Positions 1-12,454 of a DNA stretch of 64,000 nucleotides are shown here, in pieces. The notes under the pieces were generated by a model that was given only the letters and a program-made list of their open reading frames with translations, was not told where the DNA came from and searched no databases. Every line of letters starts with the position of its first letter. Position 1 is the first letter of the stretch. The DNA is taken from NCBI GenBank assembly GCA_023055505.1, contig JALIRH010000098.1, forward strand, positions 248,001 to 312,000, read 5' to 3'. A program made the position numbers and the translations under genes. The DNA comes from Callipepla californica brunnescens (lineage: Eukaryota > Chordata > Aves > Galliformes > Odontophoridae).

Positions 1-169
1 AAGCATCGCAAAGTCCTCTGGGGAATGTAGTGCTTCTTCTCTTCTCAGACAGGTATACCTGGAATTATCAATGATCTATGGAGCTGGAGTATTAGCTCTT
101 CAACTCCTAATGCAATACATGATGTTATGATGTGGAATACCAGTACCAAAAAATCATAAAACCATGACA
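1..169 (-). mobile_element. ERV LTR fragment, cut by the window edge
   Basis: The segment ends in CCATGACA and matches the outer end of the LTR at 28785-29323. The stretches CCTCTGGGGAATGTAG and GATGTGGAATACCAGTACC occur in both. Here about 60 extra bases lie between those blocks, so this is a different LTR subfamily or a copy with an indel. The outer LTR terminus TGACA is at 165-169, so the element reads on the minus strand and its body lies left of the window. The sequence right after it continues a macrosatellite unit, so the LTR was inserted into that repeat. Confidence 0.85.
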
Positions 170-600
170 AACCCCAACCCCCACCCAGAAGCTAACACTT
201 AGCATTGTACAATACCTAAACGTACCCCTAATCCTTATCACTAAACCTAAAAGGAACCTGAAACATAGTGCTAAATCTGACCCGAACCCTAACCCTAAAC
301 TTCATCCTATTCCCAAACCTCGCCCTATTCAGAACCCTATTCCTAACCCGAACACTAACCCTTACTCTATTACTAACTTGAAGACTAACCCTAACAATGA
401 ACCAATTCCTAAACCTTTTCCTTCCTCCAAATTGATTCCTAACACTAACCCTAACCCTAATCAAACCCGAACCCTATTCTTAACCCTAAATCTAACCGTA
501 TCCCAATCCCTAACTCTTACCATAACCCTAACCCTAAGTCTTACTCTATCACTAACCCTAACCCTACATTAACCCTATCCTAACCCTAACCATAACCCTA
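170..600. repeat. Truncated copy of the 4.8-kb macrosatellite unit
   Basis: The non-telomeric landmarks here recur in the same order at about 53778-53980, 58562-58770 and 63365-63570. Examples are CAGAAGCTAACACTTAGC, AACCTGAAACATAGTGC and AACAATGAACCAATTCCTA. The left end of the window is therefore a broken relative of the array at the right end. The copy starts abruptly at the LTR and passes into degenerate CCCTAA repeat near 600. Confidence 0.85.
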
Positions 601-3600
601 ACCTAAACCTAATCCCAATCCTAACCCTAACCCTACCCTAACCCCTAACACTAATCCCCTAAACCTTACCACAACCCTAACCCTGAACCCTAACACTACC
701 CTAACCTTGAACCTAACCCTAATCCTACCCTAACACCAACCCTCACCCTAACCCTAACCCCTAACCCTAACACTAATCCCCTAACCCTAACCCCCTAACC
801 CTAACCCTAACCTAACCCTTACCCCAACCCTAACCCCTAACCATACCCTAACCCTAACCCTAAACCCTAACACTACTCTAACCCTGAACCTAACCCTAAT
901 CCTACCCTAACACCAACCCTCACCCTAACCCTTACCCAAACCCTAAACGTACCCTAACCCTAACACTAACCCTACCCTAACTCTAACCCTACCCTAACCC
1001 TACCCTAACTCTTACCCTATCCCTAACCCCTAACCCTAATACTGACCCTAACCCCTAACCCTAACCCTTACCGTAAATTCTAATCCAACCCTAACCCTTA
1101 CCCTAACCCCTAACCCTACCCTAACCCTACCCTAACCCTCAAATCTAACCCTAATTCTACCCTAACCCTAACCCTACCCTTAACCCTGACCCTAACCATA
1201 CCCTAACCCTTACCTAACCCTAACTCTACCCTAATCCTTAACCCTAAACCTACCCTAACATTTACCCTAACCCCTAACCCTTACCCTAACCCCTACCTAA
1301 CCATAACTCTAACACTAACCCTAACCCTACCCTAACACCTAACCCTACCCTAACCCTGTGCTAACCCTAACCCTGACCCTGACTCAAACCCTACCCTTAA
1401 CCCTGACCCTGACCCTAACTCTACCCTAACCCTTACCTACCCCTAAGCCATAACCCTAACCCTAACACTAACCCTAACCTAACCCTAACCCTACCCTAAC
1501 ATTTACCCTAACCCCTAACCCTTACCTAACCATAACCCTAACACTAACCCTAAACCTAACCTAAACCTACCCTAACCGTGACCCTAACCCCTATCCCCAA
1601 CCCGTAAGCCCAAACCCTAACCCTGTCCCTAACCCCAACCCTACCCTAACCCTAACCCCAACCCTACCCTAACCCTGCCCCTAACCCTAACACTAACCCC
1701 TAACCCTACCCGAGCCCTAACCCCTAACCTTAACCCTAACCCCTAACCCATACCCTACCCTAACACTACCCTACCCTTACCATAAACCTACCCTAACTCT
1801 ACCCTTACCCTAACCCTACCCTAACCCTAACTCTAACCCTACCCTAACTCTAACCCTATCCATAACCCTAACCCTACCATAACCCTATTGATGGACCCTA
1901 ACCATAACACTAACCCTACCCGTAATCCTACCCCTAACCCTTACCCAACCCTAACCCTAACCCTAATCCAACCTAACCCTAACCCTAACCCTACCCCTAC
2001 CCATACACCTAAGCCTAACCCCTAACCCTAAACCCTAACCCTATTGATGGACCCTAACCGTAACCGGAACCCTAACCCTAACTTTACCCTAACCCTACCC
2101 GTAACCCTACCCCTAACCCTTACCCTATTCTAACCCTAACCCTAACCCTAACCCTAACACTACCCTAACCCTAACTCCTAACACCTTAACCCTAATCCTA
2201 ACCCCTAACCCTTACCCTACCCTAACCCTACCCCTACCCTACCCTAACACTAACCCCTAACCTTAACCCCTAACCCTAACCCTACCCTAACCCTAACCCT
2301 ACACCCTAACCCTAACCCTACACCCTAACCCTAACACAAACCCTACCCTAACCCTATCCTAACCCTACCCTAATCTAACCCTAACCCTATTGATCGACCC
2401 AAAACCTAACCCTAACACTACCCTAACCCTAAAACCCTAACCCTGACTCACACCCTACCCGTAACCCTGACCCTAATACTTACCATAACCATTATCTAAC
2501 CCAAACCCTACCCCTTAAACCTAACCCTAACCCTACCCTAACCTTTACCCTAACCCTAACCCTTACTTAACCATAACCCTACCCTAACACTAACCCTAAC
2601 CCTACCGTAAACCCTAACCCTTAACCCTACCCTAACACTTACCCTAACCCTACCCTAATCCTAACCCCTAACCCCAACCCCTAAGCCCTTATCCTGCCCC
2701 TAACCCTTACCCCACCCTAACCCTAAACCCAACCCTACCCTAGCCCTAAACCTACCCCAGCCCTAACCCCTAACCTTAACCCTAACCACTAACCCAAACC
2801 CTACCCTAACCCTAACCCTACCCTAACCCTACCCTAACTCTAACCCTAACGCTTACCATAACCCTAACCCTAAACCTTACCCTAACACTAACCCTACCCT
2901 AACCCTAACCCTGACACTGACCCTAACCCCTAACCCTAACCCTTACCGTAACCTCTAATCCAAACCTAACCCTAACCCTACCCTTACCTTAACCCTACCC
3001 ATACCCCTACCCTTACCCCTACCCCTACCCTAACCCTACCCTAACCCCTAACCCTTACCCTAACCATACTATAAGCCTAACCCTGACCCTAACACTGACC
3101 CTAACCCTAACCCTTACCCTAACCCCTACCTTTCCCTAACTCTTACCCTAACCCTACCCTAACCCTTACCATAAACCTAATCCTAACCCCTACCCTAACA
3201 TTAACCCTACACTAACCCTGACCCAAACACCTAACCCTAACCTAACACTAGCCCTACCCTAACCCTAACCCCAACCCTATCCTTAACCCTAACCCTAACC
3301 CTAACTCCTAACCCTACTCTAACCCTAAACCTTAACCTAACCGTAACCCCTGACCATACCCTAACCCCTAACCCTAACCCTACCCATACCCCTAACCCTA
3401 CACTAACCCAACCCCTAACCCTAGCCCTACCCTAACCCCTAAACCTAACCCTAACCCTAAACCTTAACCCTACCCTAACCCTACCCTAAACCTAACCCTA
3501 ACCTTAAACCCTAACCCTAACCCACCAGATCCCTAACCCTAACTCTAACCCTAACCCTACTGATTCCTTACCCTAACCCTACCCTAACTCTAACCTAACC

Positions 3601-5957
3601 CTAACCCTATTCCTAACCCCAAATTTAACCCTACCCTAACCCTAACCCTTAACCGTAACCCCTGACTCTACCCTAACCCCTAACCCTAACCCTACCCTAA
3701 TCCCAACCCAACCCTAACACTAACCCTACCCTAACCCTACCCTAACCCTAACCCCAACCCTATCCCTAACCCTACCCTTACCCTAACCTTAACCCTAACC
3801 CCTAACCTTAACCCCTGACGCTACCCTAACCCCTAACCCTAACCCTACCCTAACCCTAACCCAACCCTAACCCTACCCTAACCCTTACCCTAAACCAAAC
3901 CCTACCCTAACTCTAACCCTAACCCTTACCCTGACCCTAACCCCTAACCCTACCCTAACCCTAACCCCTAACCTTAACCCCTAACCCTAAACCCTAACCC
4001 TAACCCTACACTAACCCTAATCTAAACTAACCCTAACCCTATTGATGGACCCAAAACCTAACACTAACCCTACACTAACCATAACACTTAACCTAACCGT
4101 ACCCTAACCCTAACCCTGACCCTAACCCTGACTCAAACCCTACCCTTAACCCTGACCCTAACCCTACCCTAACCCTTACCTAACCCTAACCCTACCCTAA
4201 CCCTAACACTACCCTAACATTTACCCTAACCCCTAACCCTTACCTAACCATAACCCTAACACTAAAACTAACCCTACTCTAACCCCTAACCCTACCCTAA
4301 CCCTTACCCTAACACTAACCCTAAACCTACCCTAACCGTGACCCTAACCCCTAACCCCAACCCCAAAGCCCTAACCCTAACCCTGCCCCTAACCCCAACC
4401 CAACCCTAACCCTAACCCCAACCCTACCCTAACCCTAACACTAACCCCTAACCCTACCCTAGCCCTAACTCCTAACCCCTAATTTTAACCCAAACACTAA
4501 CCCTAGCCCTACCCTAACCCTAACCCTACCCCTTACACTAACCATACCCTAACCCTAAAACTGACCCTACACCATCCCTGACCCTAACCCTAACCCTAAC
4601 CCTTACCCTAACCCTTACCTATCCCTAACCCTACTCTAACCCTTAACCCTAACCCTACCCTAACCCTTACCCATACCCCTACCCCTAACCCCTACATCTA
4701 GCCCTACCCTAAGCCTAACCCTACCCTATCCCTAACCCTTACCCTAACCCTTACCTATCCCTAACCCTACCCTAACCCTAACCATACCCCTACCCCTAAC
4801 CCCTACATCTAGCCCTACCCTAACCCTAACCCTACCCTATCCCTAACCCTAACCCTTACCCTAACCCTTACCTACCCCTAACCCTACCCTAACCCTACCC
4901 CTAACCCTACCCTAACCCTGACTCAAACCCTACCCTTAACCCTGACCCTGACCCTAACCCTACCCTAAACCTTACCTACCCCTAACCCATAACCCTAACC
5001 CATAACCCTAACCCTACCCTAACATTTACCCTAACCCTTACCTAACCATAACCCTAACACTAACCCTAAACCTAACCTAACCCTACCCTAACCGTGACCC
5101 TAACCCCTATCCCCAACCCGTAAGCCCAAACCCTAACCCTGTCCCTAACCCCAACCCTACCCTAACCCTAACCACAACCCTACCCTAACCCTAAACCTAA
5201 CACTAACCCCTAACCCTACCCTAGCCCTAATCCCTAACCCATACCCTACCCTAACACTACCCTACCCTTACCCTAAACCTACTCTAACTCTACCCTTACC
5301 CTAACCCTACCCTAAACCTAACTATAACCCTACCCTAACTCTAACCCTAACCCTAACTCTTACCCTATCCCTAACCCTAACCCCTAACCCTGACACTGAC
5401 CCTAACCACTAAACCTAACCCTTACCGTAAATTCTAATCCAACCCTAACCCTAACCCTACCCTAACCCTACCCATACCCCTACCCCTAACCCTAACCTAA
5501 CCCTAACACTACCCTAACCCTAACCCCTAACCCTAACCCCTAACCGTAGCCCTACCCTAACCCTACCCCTCACCCTAACCCTAACACTACCCTAACCCCT
5601 AACCCTAACCCCTAACCGTAGCCCTACCCTAACCCTACCCCTCACCCTAACCCTATCCCTTACCCTAACCCTTAGCTATCCCTAACCCTAACCCTAAACC
5701 TTAACCCTACCCTAACCCTACCCTAAACCTAACCCTAACCTTAAACCCTAACCCCAACCCACCAGATCCCTAACCCTAACTCTAACCCTAACCCTACTGA
5801 TTCCTTACCATAACCCTACCCTAACCCTAACCCTACCCTAAACTTAAACCCTAACCCTAACCCTTACCCTAACCCTAACATTGACCCTATCCCTGACCCT
5901 AACCCCTAACCCTAAACCCTAACCCTAACACTAACCCTACACTAACCCTAATCTAAA

Positions 5958-5991
<34 letters not shown>

Positions 5992-8900
5992 CACTAACCC
6001 TAATCTAAACTAACCCTAACCCTATTGATGGACCCAAAACCTAACCCTAACACTTACCCTAACCCTAACCCTGACCCTAACCCTGACCCTAACCCTGACT
6101 CAAACCCAACCCTTAACCCTGACCCTAACCCTACCCTAACCCTCACTCAAACCCTACCCTTAACCCTGACCCTGACCCTAACCCTACCCTAACCCTTACC
6201 TATCTCTTACCCTACTCTAACCCTAACCCTAACCCTACCCTAACCCTACCCTAACCCTCCAATCTAACCCTAATTCTACTCTAACCCTAACCCCTAACCC
6301 TAACCCTACCCTAACCCTAAACCCTAATCCTACCATAACCCTGTTGATGGACCCTAATTCTACCTTAAACCTAACCCCTAACCCTAACACTAACCCTACA
6401 CTAACCCTAATCTAAACTAACCCTAACCCTATTGATGGACCCAAAACCTAACCCTAACCCTACCCTAACCATAACACTTACCCTAACCGTACCCTAACCC
6501 TAACCCTACCCTAACCCTCACCCTAACACTACCCTAACACTACCCTAACATTTACCCTAACCCCTAACCCTTACCCTAACCCTTACCTGACCATAACCCT
6601 AACAATAAACCTAACCCTAACCCGTAACCCCAACCCCTAAGCCCTAACCCTAACTCCTAAGCCCTAACCCCACCCTAACCCTAACCCTGCCCCTAACACC
6701 TAACCCTACCCTAGCCCTATCCTCGCCCTAACCCTACCCTAGCCCTAACCCCTAATTTTAACCCTAACCCCTAACCCTAACCCTACCCTAACCCTAACCC
6801 TGCCCCTAACCCTAACAATACCCTAACCCTAACACTGACCCTACCCCTATCCCTGACCCTAACCCTTACTCTAACCCTTACCTATCCCTAACCCTACCCT
6901 AACCCTTAACCCGAACCCTACCCTAAACCTTACCCTAACCCCTAACCCTAACCCTACACTAACCCTCAAATCTAACCCTAATTCTACCCTAACCCTAACC
7001 CCTAACCCTACCCTAACCCTAACCCTGACTCAAACCCTACCCTAACCCTTACCCTGACACTACCCTAACATTTACCCTAACCTTTAATCCTTACCTAACC
7101 ATAACACTAATACTAAAACTAACCCTACCCTAACCCCTAACCCTACCCTAACCCTTTCCCTAACACTAACCCTAACCCTGCACTAACCGTGACCCTAACC
7201 CCCAACCCCAACCCCTAAGCCCTAACCCTAACCCTGCCCCTAACCCCAACCCTACCCTAACCCTAACCCTGCCCCTAACCCTAACACTAACCCCTAACCC
7301 TACCCTAGCCCTAACCCCTAACCCCTAATTTTAACCCTAACCCTTAACCCTAGCCCTACCCTAACCCTGCCCTAACCCTAACACTGACCCTAACCCTATC
7401 CCTGACCCTAACCCTTACCTATCCCTAACCCTACCCTAACCCTTAACCCTAACCCTACTCTAACACTTACCCTAACCCCTAACCCTAACCCTATCCCTTA
7501 CCTAACCCTATCCCTACACTAACCCTCAAATCTAACCCTAATTCTACCCTAACCCTAACCCCACCCTAAACCTAACCCTGACCCTAACCCTACCCTAACC
7601 CTTACCTAACCCTAACCCTACCCTAACCCTAACACTACCCTAACATTTACCCTAACCCCTAACCCTTACCTAACCATAACACTAACACTAAAACTAACCC
7701 TACCCTAACCCCTAACCCTACCCTAACCCTTACCCTAACACTAACCCTAACCCTGCACTAACCGTGACCCTAACCCCTAACCCCAACCCCTAAGCCCTAA
7801 CCCTAACCCTGCCCCTAACCCCAACCCTACCCTAACCCTAACCCTGCCCCTAACCCTCACACTAACCCCTAACCCTACCCTACCCCTAACCCCTAACCCC
7901 TAATTTTAACCCTAACCCTTAACCCTAGCCCTACCCTAACCCTAACCATACCCTAACCCTAACAGTGACCCTAACACTATCCCTGACCCTAACCCTTACC
8001 TATCCCTAACCCTACCCTAACCCTACCCTAACACCTAACCCTAACCCTAACCCTATCCCTTACCTAACCCTAACCCTACACTAACCCTCAAATCTAACCC
8101 TAATTCTACCCTAACACTAACCCCTAACCCCTAACCCTAACCCTAACCCTACCCTTACCCTAACTCTAACCCTAACACTAACCCTACCCTAACTCTTACC
8201 CTATCCCTAACGCTAAGCCCTAACCCTGACACTGACCCTAACTCCTAACCCTAACCCTTACCGAAAATTCTAATCCAACCCTAACCCTAACCCTACCCTA
8301 ACCCTACCCATACCCCTACCCCTAACCCTACACTAACCCTTACCCTAACCCTTACCTATCCCTAACCCTAGCCCTACCCTAACCCTAACCCTTACCCTAT
8401 CCCTAACCCTTACCCTTACCCTAACCCTTACCTATCTCTAACCCTACCCTAACCCTTAACCCTAACCCTTAACCCTAACCCTACCCTAACCCTCCAATCT
8501 AACCCTAATTCTACTCTAACCCTAACCCTACCCTAACCCTAAACCCTAACCCTACCATAACCCTATTGATGGACCCTAGTTCTACCCTAACCCTAACCCC
8601 TAACCCTAACACCTAACCCTTTGCTAACCCTATTGATGGACCCTAACTGTAACACTAACCCTACCCGTAATCCTACCCCTAACCCTTACCCAACCCTAAC
8701 CCTAACCCTTACCCTACCCTAACCCTAACCCTTACCCTAAACCTAACCCTACCCTAATTCTAACCCTAACCCTGACCCTATCCCTAAACCTAACCCCTGA
8801 CCCTAACCCCTAACCTTAACCCCTAACCCTAACCCTACCCTTACCCTAACCCTACACCCTAACCCTAAACCCTACCCGAACCTAACCCTAACCCTACCCT

Positions 8901-9034
8901 AACCCTAAAACCCTAACCCTACCTCACACCCTACCCTTAACCCTGACCCTAATACTTACCCTAACCATTATCTAACCCTAACCCTACCCCATCCCTACCC
9001 TACCCCTTAAACCTAACCCTAACCCTACCCTAAC
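601..9034. repeat. Degenerate telomere-like repeat, C-rich strand
   Basis: About 8.4 kb of CCCTAA variants (CCCTAACCCTA, CCCCTAA, CCCTTACC, CCCTACCC) with no long pure run. It is punctuated by rare non-telomeric islands such as ATTGATGGACCC (about 1886, 2042, 4041, 6023, 6430, 8565, 8629) and CTAATTTTAACCC (about 4478, 6751, 7324, 7900). Larger blocks are duplicated, for example about 7071 against 7646. I see no gene. C-strand orientation on the left agrees with a chromosome end lying leftward, but other tracts in the window run the opposite way. Confidence 0.95.
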
Positions 9035-10017
9035 GGTGTCAGAATGTGACAGTCACAATATCAAAGTATCACAATGTTAGAATGTCAGTGTCACAAGGTT
9101 AGAATTTCACAATGCCAAAATATCACAATGTGAGAATCTAAAAATGTCACAGTGTCAGAATGTCACAATGCAAAAATGAAAGACTGTCACAATACCAGAA
9201 GGTAAAAATTTCACAGTCAGAATATTACAGTGTCACAATGTCAGAAGGTCGCATTTTCAGAATGTCAGTACGTGAGGATGTCAGAACGTCACAATGTCAC
9301 AAAGTGAGAATATGAGAATGTCAGAATAACAGAATGTCAGAATGTGAGAACGAAATGATGTCAGAATGTGATTATGTGAGAATGTCCGAATTTCAGAATG
9401 TCAGAATGTCACAACGTCAGAATGCAAGAATATCAGAATGTCCTAAGTTGAGAATGTCACAATGTATCTGAATAGAAGAATGTAACATTGGCACAATCTC
9501 AGAATGTAACAAAGACATCACATCATAATGTCAGAATGTCAGAATTTCACAACTTCACAATGTCACAATGAGAGAATTTCAGAATGCAGCAATGTAACAA
9601 TCTGAGAATGTCACAATATCAGATTGTCAGAATGTCAGAATGACAAAATGTGAGAATATCACAATATCACTATGCCAGATTCCCAAAATGCCACGATGTC
9701 ACAATCTCAGAATGTCAGAGTCACAGAATTTGACACTGCGAGAATATCACAAAGTCACAAAGCCACAATGTCATAATATCACAATATCACAATGTCAGAA
9801 TGTCACTATGGCAGATTGTCAGAATGCCAGAACATCAGAAGGTGAGAATATAAGAATGTCAGAATGTCACAATGTCACAATGAGAGAATATTAGAATGTC
9901 ACAATGTCAACATGTCAGAATGTGAGAAAGGGAGAATGTCATGATGTCAGAATGTCTTAATGTCAGAATGTCAAATCGTCACAACCTCCCAATTAAAATT
10001 CAGGGAATATGACTGTG

Positions 10018-10940
10018 TGTGAAAGACAGCAACTGTTTTTGACTTTTGTTGTCTCAAAGCTTGCTTCATGAGGTCTTTCTGGCTAGAAGACTCTAATTGA
10101 CAACTGCTTGGAGAAGCTGATCATCACAAAGGACAATAATACTTGTATGGCACCGAAAGTACTACTCCTGTTGATTTATCTGTTGGGCCAGATGTGTTGG
10201 GTGGGCACAAATCAAACTAATGCCAGAACACGGAGGCAGCTAAAGAAAGCAGGATAGACACCCTGTTGTCCCTACAAGACAAGCCTCTCTTAAAACAAAA
10301 CACCCACATGAATGGTGAGGAGCTTTCCTCCTTCAAGGTTTGAAAATTTAAAGCAAAACTGACCTTTAGGTTTAATCCCCTCGATAACCAGAGTCTGGAA
10401 TGTGATGAATATGCATGTGCTATACCTTTAAATAGCTATTCATTTCTCTCTTACGTGCGCATGTTTGGTGAAGCAATCCCCCATGTACCCAGCGCGCCGC
10501 TTGACAGAACTCATTGGTGTGTCGAGTTGCTCAGTTGGTTTTCTCGACACCACTAAACCAAAGACTTTGAAGAAGAGACTTTCCTGAGGGAAAAACCTCT
10601 TTGGAAGAACCCCCCTGCACAGCGCCTGCTTGCTGCAAAACTTCCCGGCTTTCTCCCATCCCCCGCGGAGACCAGACGAATTCCTGAGACCAACGGACTA
10701 CGGACCTCGCCAGATCCACGGTGCTGATGCTCTCTCTTTCTCTTTCTTGCTTTCTGCCAAGTCTCTTCGCTTTTCATCTCTTTTCTATCACCCATCTTCC
10801 CTTCCCCATATCCCTAAAAAACTACTTATTGTAATAAACTGGTTGGGCTAAAATTTGAACCATTGCCTTTTAATCTCACCATCGGGTATACACATACATA
10901 TAAAGAACCTCATCTCCCTCCTTTATTTTGGAGCGTGACA
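10018..10940 (+). mobile_element. Solo LTR, 923 bp, with 5-bp target duplication CTGTG
   Basis: The non-repetitive insert begins TGTGAAAGACAGC, ends GAGCGTGACA, and is flanked by CTGTG at 10013-10017 and 10941-10945. The empty site can be read at about 11881, where the same repeat phrase runs on without interruption. TG...CA ends, a TTTAAATA-like element near 10427 and an AATAAA signal at 10833-10838 fit a plus-strand LTR. No internal ERV sequence is present, so it is a solo LTR. A 5-bp duplication fits ERVL-like or some other ERVs. The family was not identified. Confidence 0.88.
10833..10838 (+). promoter_or_regulatory. Polyadenylation signal AATAAA in solo LTR
   Basis: AATAAA lies about 100 bases before the LTR's 3' end, followed by a T/G-rich stretch. 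This is the usual layout for the end of the R region and supports the plus orientation. Confidence 0.6.
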
Positions 10941-12121
10941 CTGTGTCAAAACGTCACAATGAGAGAATATGAAAAAGTGAGAACATCACAATGACCGAAT
11001 GTCAGAATGTCGCAATTAGAAAATCGGGGAATATCAAAATGTCACAACGTCACAATGAGAGATAATAACACCAAGTGAATGACAATGTCACAGTGTCACA
11101 ATGAGAGGATCTCAGAATGTCAGAACTTCAAAATGTCAAAATGTCACAAAGTCCAAATATCACAATGACAGAATGTCAGAATGACAGATTCCCACAGTTT
11201 CAGAATGTCAGAATGTGGTAATGAGAGAAAGTCAAAATATCGGAATGTCAGAATGTCACAAGGAGAGAATGTCAGAGTGTCACAATGCTATAATGTCCAA
11301 ATGTCAGAACATCAGAAGGTCAGAATATCACAATGTCACAACGAGAGAACCTCAAAATGTCACCAAGAGAGACTGTCAAACTATCAGAATGTGAGAATGA
11401 GTGAATGTCACAATGAGAGATGGCCACAATTTTAGAATGCCAGATTGTGAGAATGTCAGAATGTGAAAACGCCAGAATGGGAGTGAGTGAATGTCACAAC
11501 ATCAAAATGTCATAACGTCAGAATGTCAGAATGAACCAATGTGAGAGTGCCTGAATGTCACAGTATGAGAACGTCACAATATCACAAATCTCAGAATTTC
11601 AGTGTCAGAATGAGAGAATGTCACAATGCCACAATGAGAGAATGTCGCAATTACAGATTATTGATATATCAGAATGTCAGAATACGAGAAAGTGAGAATG
11701 TCCCAATGTCAGAATATCAGAATGAGGGAAAGAGAGAATGTCATGATGCCAGAATGTCAAATTGTCACAAAGTCACAATATCACAATGAGAGAATATCAG
11801 AAAGTGAGAATATGCCAGTGAATGAATGACACATTGTGAGAATGTCAGAATGTCAGAACGTCAGAATATCAGAATTACAAAATCAGGGAATATGACTGTG
11901 TCACAATGTCACAAAGAGAGAATATGAAAAAGTGAGAATATCACAACGACCGAATGTCAGAACGTGACAATGTCACAATGTCAGAATGAGGGAAAGAGAG
12001 AATGTCATGAAGTCAGAATGTCAACTTGTCACAATGCCACAATAGCACAGTAAGAGAATATCAGAAAGTGAGAATTATGACAGTGACTGAATGTCACGAT
12101 GTGAGAAAGTCAGAATATTAG

Positions 12122-12454
12122 TATAGGGCAAATAACCCCCAAAAAAGCACTCCATGGAAATTGTGCGAAAGGCGGTATATTTTAGGTAGGCTTAAGAAAA
12201 TGGTATACAAACAAGAAGAAAAGAGAGGAGCTCACCTTGATGATGGTCGAGGCTCGCTAATAACTCCAAAAGGGAGGGATCTCTAACAAGAGAACCTTCC
12301 CTGCTGGAGGTCAGCCCTTAAATGGGGTCTTGGCAGAGGTGGAGTCAAACTCCACCCCTTCCAATCACACTCACTTGTGCCCCTGCAGCTGACTCAGGGC
12401 TTGCCTCAGGTGATCAATCAGTGGTTCAGGCCATGATTCAACAGTTCCCATACA
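12122..12454 (-). mobile_element. Short solo LTR, 333 bp, with target duplication ATTAG
   Basis: A non-repetitive insert in the 8-bp minisatellite is flanked by ATTAG at 12117-12121 and 12455-12459. Its ends are inverted (TATAGGG at the left, CCCATACA at the right). Read on the minus strand it starts TGTATGGG, has a CATTTAAGG TATA-like element, and ends CCCTATA rather than the usual CA. The size, TG start and 5-bp duplication point to a solo LTR. A non-autonomous DNA transposon is the alternative. Orientation is inferred from the TG start and the TATA-like element. Confidence 0.7.

Noticed and set aside
228..572. Overlapping open frames of 64-78 codons in telomere-like repeat
   Set aside because: They read VRVRVR or TLTLTL patterns from a 6-base repeat on both strands, without gene-like composition.
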